DNA of 6,268 nt from the NCBI GenBank assembly GCA_017380975.1, contig JAFOCX010000203.1, forward strand, positions 1 to 6,268. The letters run 5' to 3'. The position numbers and the translations under genes were made by a program. This stretch comes from Lachnospiraceae bacterium. GTDB lineage: Bacteria > Bacillota > Clostridia > Lachnospirales > Lachnospiraceae. Within the stretch, counting starts at the first letter, position 1. Each line of letters starts with the position of its first letter. Below, piece after piece: positions 1 through 5,659 of the stretch. The notes beneath the pieces were generated by a model. The model saw nothing but the letters and a program-made list of their open reading frames with translations. It did not search any database and was not told the DNA's origin.

Positions 1-1982
1 GCCCTTGTATTGCTGTTCGGGAATGTGAAGTTTTTCGCGCTGGATGTAATGGTAATGCGAAGTTTATGACCAGCCTTAAATGTATGAGACAATTTGGTTG
101 TACGGATCTTCACCGGATATACAACGCCAGCCTCCATGAATTCCGGTACTTCAAAACCGTTGCGGTAACGTACACAAAGCATACCATCCGCCAGTTTCAT
201 GGAACGTCCGTTTTCATCTACATCTGTGATTCGTATGATCAAATCTGTATCCTCACAATCAGAAGAAAGATACAGCTGCGCATATGCATCACCTGTAATC
301 GTCAGATCCTCTGTCAGTGTTTCGGTTGTATAACAGAGAATATCCGAACGTTTCTCCTCTTCTGTATAGTCTTCCGGAACTTCGATTTCATTTTCTGACA
401 TATCGATGATATGAGTCGCCGGGTTTTTCGGATCATAAAGGAAAGTATCCGTCTGCTCTGAGGCCGGAGCATTTACTGAAATCATGCCTTCATTGGTTAC
501 TGCTGCATCAGCCTCTGTACCATCCAGATATAAGATCATTTCCTTCGTTTCCGGAACCGGCCAATTGGCAGCTGTCTTCCACTCATTGGTTCCCATGGTG
601 TAATATTCCACCTTCGGAGTCTTCTCGATTCCGTTATCCACACCTTTCAGATAATGATCCAGCCAATCCAGACAGATCATATCCATATCATAACGAAGCG
701 CATTCATTCCCAGTTCCAGACCATGCACATCGTAATGAGAGTTTCCGCTGTGAATCCACGGTCCGAGGATTACTTTTTTATCTTCGTAGTTTTCGCAGAT
801 ATCAAGAGCCTCTGTGGTTCCCATACCATTGTCATCAAACCATCCGGACATGATCAATGCCGGAACCCTGTGGCTGCCCATTCTGGATTTCCAGTCTGTC
901 ATCTTCCAGAAATCATCCAGATCCATATGCTGCAGATATTTGTTGACAAAAGGAATATCATATCCCAGTGCCTGTTTCGCCATCTGTTCAAGCGGACGAA
1001 TATCTAAGATTTCATCCCAGTCATCTCGGTCCATGAGAGAAGAATCCGAACGCTGTCCGGAAACCATAAATGCCCATGCCATCATGCCGGAATTGTAGCA
1101 GCCGCCGCGTCTCGGAAGATCTCCGAATGCACTTCCTGCCGTTACACTGCTGAGCATCGCTTTCAGGTGAGGATTTTCACTGACCATCGCAGCCCACTGA
1201 ACATACCCCAGATAAGAACCTCCGGTCATTCCCACACTTCCATCAGACCATTCCTGGTCTGCGATCCAGTTCAGCGTGTCATCTCCGTCCTCTGTTTCAT
1301 AATAATTCGGGAGCCATTCGCCTTCGCTGTCCTCACGGCCTCTCGTATCCTGAACAACAACCGCATATCCTCTGCGAACATATTTGAAATACATGGACGG
1401 TCCAACATTTTTTCCGTACGGTGTCCGGATCAATACGGTCGGAACCTTTCCTTCACAGTCCGGCAAATATACATCCGTGGCAAGACGAACGCCATCACGC
1501 ATTGCTACCATGTGTGTCTCTTTCGGATGAATGTTCCATAACGGTTCCTGATATTTTTCTTTCCATGTTTTCAGAATGGTCCTGTCCTCAAACCCTTCCT
1601 TTACCAGGATCGCACATTGATCACGCCATGGAGTTATGATCGCAAAAACTTTCCCGCCATCCGTCATGATATCCTTCGGGAACTTCACAATTCGCTGCAC
1701 ATATTCCCCATCGCAGCGTTTGGTATAAATCTGACCGCTCGCAGTTGTAAACTTGTCCGTTCCTTCTGCAGCTCCGATCTCAAACTCCTCGATTCGTTCT
1801 AATGCTTCCAGGACATTCATCTTTCCCATTTCCTGATACATCGAAAACTCCGGAGTCAAGAGTTCTTTTTCCAAAAATGTTCCTGTGTATACATCGTACG
1901 GGCAATGATAAATTTTTCCTTCTTCTATCTCCAGTTTACCAAAACAGAGACCTGATACATAAAAGCTCCACTTATTGCTCAT
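1..1982 (-). CDS. CocE/NonD family hydrolase (X-Pro dipeptidyl-peptidase S15-like), C-terminus cut by window edge
   Basis: The leftward frame stays open from an ATG at 1980-1982 to the window edge (660 codons, no stop). An RBS (AAAGGAG, 1994-2000) lies 11 bases before the ATG. Residues about 156-445 form an alpha/beta hydrolase domain of the CocE / X-Pro dipeptidyl-peptidase type. It begins at HMVAMRDGVRLATDVYLP, and the nucleophile Ser256 sits in GGSYLGY. The likely acid is Asp383 (SGWFDD) and the likely histidine His411 (GPWIHSG), matching the triad layout of cocaine esterase. Residues about 455-660 fit the family's C-terminal jelly-roll domain (SSAKNFTFPNSNT near the end); I estimate 35-50 residues are missing. 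No signal peptide is visible, so it is probably cytoplasmic. Residues 1-155 are not part of the usual family fold and I do not recognise them. The family hydrolyses esters, amides or proline dipeptides; the substrate here is unknown. It is probably the last gene of the niaR operon. Confidence 0.9.
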   Translation of the reverse strand, partial: MSNKWSFYVSGLCFGKLEIEEGKIYHCPYDVYTGTFLEKELLTPEFSMYQEMGKMNVLEALERIEEFEIGAAEGTDKFTTASGQIYTKRCDGEYVQRIVKFPKDIMTDGGKVFAIITPWRDQCAILVKEGFEDRTILKTWKEKYQEPLWNIHPKETHMVAMRDGVRLATDVYLPDCEGKVPTVLIRTPYGKNVGPSMYFKYVRRGYAVVVQDTRGREDSEGEWLPNYYETEDGDDTLNWIADQEWSDGSVGMTGGSYLGYVQWAAMVSENPHLKAMLSSVTAGSAFGDLPRRGGCYNSGMMAWAFMVSGQRSDSSLMDRDDWDEILDIRPLEQMAKQALGYDIPFVNKYLQHMDLDDFWKMTDWKSRMGSHRVPALIMSGWFDDNGMGTTEALDICENYEDKKVILGPWIHSGNSHYDVHGLELGMNALRYDMDMICLDWLDHYLKGVDNGIEKTPKVEYYTMGTNEWKTAANWPVPETKEMILYLDGTEADAAVTNEGMISVNAPASEQTDTFLYDPKNPATHIIDMSENEIEVPEDYTEEEKRSDILCYTTETLTEDLTITGDAYAQLYLSSDCEDTDLIIRITDVDENGRSMKLADGMLCVRYRNGFEVPEFMEAGVVYPVKIRTTKLSHTFKAGHKLRITITSSAKNFTFPNSNTR

Positions 1983-2029
1983 CTGACAAGTATCTCCTTT
2001 CAAAGCCAGAATCAACGGCAATCACTCAG

Positions 2030-2290
2030 TTAACACAGCTGAAATTTTAACGAATCCTCTCCATCCACAAAAAGTGTACGTGGGTCAAACGCACCGGTAC
2101 GAACAAGTGCATCACTCAGATTGATCACATATGTCACATCATTTACAACAACCGTGATCTTATCGTTTTCCTTTATCAATTCCGTGACATTTCCTTTTAC
2201 GACTCCATGTTCTCCGCCGGTAACTTTTATGCGTTTTCCCATATTTTTCGCAGAACTCAAAAAGTAAAATAATAAATCTTTCTTATCCAT
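2030..2290 (-). CDS. Small 86-residue protein of unknown function, probably beta-rich
   Basis: A complete leftward ORF starts at ATG 2288-2290 and stops at TAA 2030-2032. An RBS (AAGGGG, 2297-2302) sits 6 bases before the ATG, which supports real translation. I do not recognise the family. After a short helical start (residues 1-17), residues 18-60 alternate hydrophobic residues with glycine and charge: KRIKVTGGEHGVVKGNVTEL, then KITVVVNDVTYVINL. This suggests a small five-stranded barrel of the Sm/SH3-like type, which is inference only. There is no signal peptide, membrane segment or cysteine pair (one Cys, at the last position). It starts 14 bases after the niaR stop, so the two are probably co-transcribed and may be translationally coupled. 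The CocE-type hydrolase begins 47 bases downstream with no terminator between. Confidence 0.8.
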   Translation of the reverse strand: MDKKDLLFYFLSSAKNMGKRIKVTGGEHGVVKGNVTELIKENDKITVVVNDVTYVINLSDALVRTGAFDPRTLFVDGEDSLKFQLC

Positions 2291-2304
2291 ATATATCCCC
2301 TTCT

Positions 2305-2847
2305 CTAATCGTTGTTCTCGACTTCTGCGACACGCACAAGAATCCCCTTCTCGCGGAGTGCATCTTCAATCTCATCCAAAATCTCTTCACTTTCTGCAGA
2401 CACTGTATGAAAATGTCTCTTGGAAGTCATATTCATGATCAGTTCGGACTCACTCTCTTTCATCCGTTTTAAGTACACTTGAATATCTCTGCGATTTCGA
2501 ATACTCAGTGGTGCAGTCAGTTTTCCGTAAATACTATGTTCGATCATCACATCGACGATCGCTCCGCCGCAATCCACAATCGTTGTCAGCTCTTCTTCCG
2601 TCTGCTCATCTGTATGATGATCCTCAAATACCCTTGAGATCAGTTTCGGTTCATCCAAAACATACCCTCGCGCTGTCGATACGATCTCATGTCCTTCTGT
2701 ACGAAGCAGGGCGATATCCTGAACCACAACCTGACGGCTGACCCCTGCCGCACTGCCTAAAGTTCCACCGGATAACGGAACTTCTGACTCCCTCATCAAT
2801 GTTAAAATCAGTTTTCTTCTCTCTGAACCAGTCATTATCTTTTTCAT
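2305..2847 (-). CDS. niaR: Nicotinate-responsive transcriptional repressor NiaR (HTH + 3H domain)
   Basis: This 180-residue protein matches the NiaR/YrxA family, DNA-binding repressors that use nicotinate as co-repressor to control niacin uptake and NAD synthesis. Residues 8-62 form a winged helix-turn-helix of the HTH_11 type (LSGGTLGSAAGVSRQVVVQDIALLR is its core). Residues about 72-172 form the 3H domain, named for conserved histidines: His77/His78 with Glu85-87, His104 (MIEHSIYG), and His145/His147 (RHFH). By analogy with the Thermotoga family member of known structure, His78, Glu86, His145 and His147 would bind a metal ion. Length is normal for the family. I chose ATG 2845-2847 over the GTG twelve bases upstream because that GTG lies inside the ribosome binding site. 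The gene heads a probable operon with the 86-residue protein and the hydrolase, and runs divergently from the MATE gene. No NAD or niacin genes are in view, so regulation of its own operon is an inference. Confidence 0.9.
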   Translation of the reverse strand: MKKIMTGSERRKLILTLMRESEVPLSGGTLGSAAGVSRQVVVQDIALLRTEGHEIVSTARGYVLDEPKLISRVFEDHHTDEQTEEELTTIVDCGGAIVDVMIEHSIYGKLTAPLSIRNRRDIQVYLKRMKESESELIMNMTSKRHFHTVSAESEEILDEIEDALREKGILVRVAEVENND

Positions 2848-2853
2848 CTCAGA

Positions 2854-2860
2854 CCTCACT
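2854..2860 (-). promoter_or_regulatory. Ribosome binding site that decides the niaR start
   Basis: AGTGAGG on the minus strand lies 6 bases before the ATG at 2845-2847. The in-frame GTG at 2857-2859 is part of this site, and no other purine-rich site is well placed for it, so the ATG is the better start. Confidence 0.7.
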
Positions 2861-2871
2861 TTATGCCTGAT

Positions 2872-2883
2872 ATTGTTAACAAT
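2872..2883. promoter_or_regulatory. Perfect 12-base palindrome, candidate operator in the niaR leader
   Basis: ATTGTTAACAAT is a perfect palindrome lying about 6-17 bases past the expected niaR transcription start (near 2888). A repressor bound there would block the promoter, so it is a candidate autoregulatory site. I cannot confirm that it matches the known NiaR site; another regulator is possible. A wider inverted repeat, CTGATAT (2867-2873) and ATATCAG (2911-2917), brackets the -10 box. Confidence 0.4.
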
Positions 2884-2894
2884 TTCTATCCTTT

Positions 2895-2924
2895 ATTATA
2901 TAGAATAATCATATCAGACGTCAA
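2895..2924 (-). promoter_or_regulatory. Sigma-A-type promoter for the niaR operon
   Basis: On the minus strand the -35 box is TTGACG (2919-2924) and the -10 box is a perfect TATAAT (2895-2900), with an 18-base spacer. Transcription should begin near 2888, giving a leader of about 40 bases before the niaR ATG. Confidence 0.75.
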
Positions 2925-2944
2925 TCGCATTCTCCATCTTCCCC

Positions 2945-2974
2945 TTGACTCTTTGCCCGAAAAGCGTGTATGAT
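2945..2974 (+). promoter_or_regulatory. Sigma-A-type promoter for the MATE transporter gene
   Basis: The -35 box TTGACT (2945-2950) and -10 box TATGAT (2969-2974) are 18 bases apart. Transcription should begin near 2981, about 30 bases before the ATG. It is back-to-back with the niaR promoter: the two -35 boxes are only 20 bases apart, so a protein bound between them could affect both genes. Confidence 0.75.
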
Positions 2975-3010
2975 ACTTAAATTATAAAGATATCAAACGA
3001 AAGGAATACT

Positions 3011-4381
3011 ATGAAAACAAATCATTCTTCAAACACACGTGATATGGGAACCGGAAGTATTCCGAAACTTCTGGCTCAACTTGCTATTCCGGCGGTTATC
3101 GCCCAGATCATCAATCTGCTTTATAATATTGTTGATCGTATTTACATCGGTCATATACCGGAAGTAGGAGCTTCCGCCCTGACCGGCGTCGGACTTTTTG
3201 TACCGATCCTTATGCTGATCAATGCATTTGCAATGCTGGCCGGCTCCGGCGGTGCTCCGCGCGCAGCCATTGCCATGGGAAGAAAAGATCTTAACACCGC
3301 CGAAAAGATCGTAGCCAACTGTTTCTCTCTGCTCTTGCTTTTCGCAGTCGTTTTGACTACGGTGTTTTACGTTTCAGCTCCGACTCTGCTTCGCATGTTT
3401 GGAGCCAGCGACGTCACCTTGCCATACGCGGTCGATTACGCAAGGATTTATATTTTAGGAAGCATTTTTGTTCTCATTGTTATGGGAATGAATCCATTTA
3501 TTACAACACAGGGTTTTGCAAAGATCAGTATGCTGACTACCGTGATCGGTGCGGTAATTAACATTATTCTGGATCCGATCTTTATCTTTGTCTTTGATAT
3601 GGGTGTGAAAGGCGCTGCACTTGCCACGGTGCTCAGCCAGGCTGTCGGTGCTGTATGGATCCTGCGATTCCTGACCGGCAAACAGACAATCCTGCGATTA
3701 AAGAAAGAAAATATGAAACCGGATTCTGCCGTGTTCGGCCCGTGCCTTGCACTGGGAATCTCCACCTTTGTTATGTTGTCCACAGAAAGTCTGCTTTCTG
3801 TCAGCTTCACTTCCAGCCTCTCCCGTTACGGCGGAGATCTGGCTGTCGGTGCTATGACGATCATTACCAGTGTCAGTCAGCTGGCAACCATGCCGTTACA
3901 GGGAATCTGTCAAGGTGGCCAGCCGATCATCAGTTATAACTTCGGTGCCGGAAATTCTGAACGCGTTAGAAAAGCATTTTTCACTCAGTTCAAAGTTTGT
4001 GTTTGCTACACAGCTTTATTCTGGATGATCAGTATGCTCTTCCCGCAAGTATTTGCCGGTATCTTCACAGAAGACTCCAAACTTGTAGAATATGCCTCCT
4101 GGGCCCTTCGTATCTACATGGCCGGTATCTTCTCTTTGGGTTTCCAGATCTGCTGCCAGCAGAGTTTCATGGCCCTCGGTCAGGCGAAAGTCAGTCTGCT
4201 TCTCGCATGTTTGCGTAAGATCGTGCTGCTGATCCCGCTGATCTTTGTTCTTCCGATGTTTTTTGAAAATAAAGTGTTCGCCGTATTCCTGGCCGAACCG
4301 GTCAGCGATATTACCGCTGCACTTGTGACAACGATCACATTCCTGAAATTATTTAATAAAATTTTGAAAAAAGAACAGTAA
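3011..4381 (+). CDS. MATE family multidrug/toxin efflux transporter (MepA-like)
   Basis: This 456-residue integral membrane protein has the full length and pattern of a MATE exporter, which moves cationic drugs or metabolites out of the cell using a sodium or proton gradient. About 12 hydrophobic segments fall into two homologous halves (roughly residues 15-220 and 240-448). Recognisable signatures are IPAVIAQIINLLYNIVDRIYIG in TM1 with acidic Asp42, NPFITTQGFAKISML around 161-175, INIILDPIFIF at 183-193, and GQ-rich QGGQPIISYNFGAGN at 301-315 in the second half. These resemble the MepA-like subgroup common in Firmicutes. The start has a good RBS (GAAAGGAA, 2999-3006). The gene stands alone between its own promoter and a strong terminator. 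The substrate cannot be read from the sequence. Divergence from niaR makes shared regulation possible, but no operator clearly over this promoter is visible. Confidence 0.93.
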   Translation: MKTNHSSNTRDMGTGSIPKLLAQLAIPAVIAQIINLLYNIVDRIYIGHIPEVGASALTGVGLFVPILMLINAFAMLAGSGGAPRAAIAMGRKDLNTAEKIVANCFSLLLLFAVVLTTVFYVSAPTLLRMFGASDVTLPYAVDYARIYILGSIFVLIVMGMNPFITTQGFAKISMLTTVIGAVINIILDPIFIFVFDMGVKGAALATVLSQAVGAVWILRFLTGKQTILRLKKENMKPDSAVFGPCLALGISTFVMLSTESLLSVSFTSSLSRYGGDLAVGAMTIITSVSQLATMPLQGICQGGQPIISYNFGAGNSERVRKAFFTQFKVCVCYTALFWMISMLFPQVFAGIFTEDSKLVEYASWALRIYMAGIFSLGFQICCQQSFMALGQAKVSLLLACLRKIVLLIPLIFVLPMFFENKVFAVFLAEPVSDITAALVTTITFLKLFNKILKKEQ

Positions 4382-4388
4382 CAGAAAA

Positions 4389-4436
4389 AGAGGTTTGATC
4401 GAGTTTCATCTGCTCAATCAAACCTCTCTCTTTTTT
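4389..4436. terminator. Strong intrinsic terminator, probably bidirectional
   Basis: An 11-base-pair perfect stem (4389-4399 with 4417-4427), one mismatch and three more pairs (4401-4403 with 4413-4415) enclose a 9-base loop. On the plus strand it is followed by CTCTTTTTT (4428-4436), terminating the MATE gene, whose stop is 8 bases upstream. On the minus strand the stem is followed by five T's (plus-strand A's 4385-4389), so it can also end the convergent 136-residue gene, whose stop codon lies in the plus-strand T-run. Confidence 0.88.
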
Positions 4437-4845
4437 AATTTTCTGCAAAATATTTCTGAATCTCTTCCGGATCCTGTGTCTGGATCTTTTTACCCTTCAC
4501 TTCTAATAAGAAACCAAGTGCACCTGCCAATGTATAAGAGGTCACTAACAGCTCTGCACCGCCTCTGAAGGAAAAATACAGATCGCAGGACCAGTCGTCA
4601 TCCTCTTCCTCGTTATCGTCAAAGAACGGAGTGATGGAATCAATTTCTGCTGCCTTTCTGTAGGTATTGATGTCCCACAGACAGAAATTATCATCGTTGA
4701 AATAGTGGAAACTTTCATCAAAAGACCGGGCATCTTCGGATGCAAACAGACGATTCGCATCGTTCTTCCACACGAATCCCCAACACTCTCTTGCATGTGT
4801 ACGCAGCTCATTCAAGCGATCTACTACTTCTTTTTTATTGTTCAT
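4435..4845 (-). CDS. Acidic 136-residue protein of unknown function
   Basis: A complete leftward ORF with a good RBS (AGAGGTG, 4850-4856) just before ATG 4843-4845, its own promoter, and a terminator directly after it, so it is very likely real. I do not recognise the family. The N-terminal 20 residues look helical and charged. The middle is aromatic-rich (WGFVWKNDANRLFA, SFHYFNDDNFCLWDINTYR), and residues 76-84 form an acidic run (DDNEEEDDD). After this come DLYFSFRGGAELLVTSYTLAGALGFLLEV at about 88-116, which could be a strand pair followed by a helix. The protein ends with a likely short helix. It has no signal peptide and no clear membrane span; it is probably soluble and cytoplasmic. Three cysteines (21, 55, 87) are not in a recognisable metal motif. 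It lies 78 bases after the ComB-like gene with no terminator between, so read-through from that operon is also likely. Confidence 0.8.
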   Translation of the reverse strand: MNNKKEVVDRLNELRTHARECWGFVWKNDANRLFASEDARSFDESFHYFNDDNFCLWDINTYRKAAEIDSITPFFDDNEEEDDDWSCDLYFSFRGGAELLVTSYTLAGALGFLLEVKGKKIQTQDPEEIQKYFAEN

Positions 4846-4858
4846 AACGCACCTCTTT

Positions 4859-4896
4859 CTATGTTTCCATATGATATATTCTGTGTTAAAACATAG
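4859..4896. repeat. Inverted repeat in the leader of the 136-residue gene
   Basis: CTATGTTT (4859-4866) and AAACATAG (4889-4896) are perfect 8-base inverted arms 22 bases apart. The right arm is also half of an imperfect palindrome, CTGTGTTAAAACATAG (4881-4896), that covers the predicted transcription start near 4892. It could be an operator. In a transcript reading through from the ComB-like gene it could instead form a hairpin ending just before the ribosome binding site. Function is not established. Confidence 0.4.
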
Positions 4897-4898
4897 TT

Positions 4899-4927
4899 AT
4901 TTTATACTATTCCGCATAGAACGTCAA
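4899..4927 (-). promoter_or_regulatory. Promoter for the 136-residue gene, overlapping the end of the ComB-like gene
   Basis: On the minus strand the -35 box TTGACG (4922-4927) and -10 box TAAAAT (4899-4904) have a 17-base spacer. The -35 box includes the TGA stop codon (4924-4926) of the upstream gene. An overlapping TATAAA (4901-4906) is a poorer-spaced alternative -10. Confidence 0.6.
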
Positions 4928-5625
4928 GTTCCGCCTATTCCCAGCTTCCTTCCAACAAATCCCAGTTCATCCTTCTCCACTCGGATCACGAACGGAAACT
5001 GATCATGCTTGATGCACATCCAATAATCAGCCTCAGGAAATACCTCCTGATTGTCCGGATCAAAGAAATGTTCTCCTCCATTGATTCGCAGACTTGCGAT
5101 CCGCTCTTCAATATCCGGCATTTCTCGGTCTTCTAACAGACTGATCAGATACTCGGCACAAAGTTCATCCTCCGGATTGGTACGAATACCTCGTGTTCCC
5201 ATACTAACGATGGAAACTGTCTCCGGATTCTTTGATTTAATATACGAAACGATCGCTTTGGCATTCACAAGACTTCCCGTGATGATTTCTTCCGCATTCT
5301 GTGCATTGACAATTCCCTGCGTGCCTGCGCTGGTTGTATGGATAACCGTCTTTCCACCCACATGTTCCCGGTCTACTGCAGACGGAGAATTTCCGTAGTC
5401 GAATCCCTCACACTTCTTTCCCTTGCGTTCTCCGACCAGGATACTGTTCGGAATCTTTTCGCTTAAAGCAAATGCATCTTCAATGGATCCGATCGGACGA
5501 ATCTCTTTCACTCCCATATCGTATAAATAACACTCCAGAGAAAACGCACGAAAGACATCTATGATAACCGTCAGTCCTTCCGCCTGCTTCGCACCCTCTA
5601 TCAGTTGTAAATGTTTGATCTTCAT
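4924..5625 (-). CDS. 2-phosphosulfolactate phosphatase family protein (ComB-like)
   Basis: The 233-residue product matches the ComB family, Mg-dependent phosphatases that in methanogens convert 2-phosphosulfolactate to sulfolactate during coenzyme M synthesis. Family signatures are visible in order: IIDVFRA (21-27), LVGERKG (63-69), GFDYGNSP (74-81), GKTVIHTTSAGTQGI (91-105), GSLVNAKAI (117-125), GTRG (143-146) and DELCAEYL (153-160). The length is normal. ATG 5623-5625 is preceded by AAGGAG (5638-5643) at a slightly long spacing of 12 bases; no better in-frame start is seen. No signal peptide, so cytoplasmic. It begins 34 bases after the esterase stop with no terminator, suggesting one operon. 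Many bacteria that do not make coenzyme M carry this family, and their true substrate is unsettled, so I give no gene symbol and treat the named reaction as a family label. Confidence 0.87.
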   Translation of the reverse strand: MKIKHLQLIEGAKQAEGLTVIIDVFRAFSLECYLYDMGVKEIRPIGSIEDAFALSEKIPNSILVGERKGKKCEGFDYGNSPSAVDREHVGGKTVIHTTSAGTQGIVNAQNAEEIITGSLVNAKAIVSYIKSKNPETVSIVSMGTRGIRTNPEDELCAEYLISLLEDREMPDIEERIASLRINGGEHFFDPDNQEVFPEADYWMCIKHDQFPFVIRVEKDELGFVGRKLGIGGT

Positions 5626-5659
5626 TCTGAAATCACGCTCCTTCTAACGAACAAACCTC

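Noticed and set aside
2030..2038. TTAACACAG near the end of the 86-residue gene, also found inverted at 4881-4889 and similar to the niaR palindrome core
   Set aside because: A 9-base AT-rich match with one copy inside a coding end; too short to call a shared operator without comparative data.
66..2050. A string of rightward open frames of 61-124 codons across the left third of the window
   Set aside because: They lie opposite the continuous 660-codon hydrolase frame, have no consistent RBS, and their translations are low-complexity and Cys/His/Ile-rich as expected of antisense shadows.
2848..2859. GTG start for niaR adding four residues
   Set aside because: The GTG is part of the ribosome binding site for the ATG at 2845-2847 and has no well-placed site of its own.
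3448..3810. A leftward 120-codon frame inside the MATE gene
   Set aside because: Antisense to clear transmembrane coding sequence, with no family resemblance and no RBS or promoter.
4545..4811. An alternative leftward 88-codon frame within the acidic 136-residue gene
   Set aside because: The 136-residue frame has the RBS, promoter and terminator in the right places; this one is an overlapping shadow.
4857..4896. Hairpin downstream of the ComB-like gene as an intrinsic terminator
   Set aside because: The stem is AT-rich and in the leftward direction is followed by purines (AAAGAGG), not a T-run.
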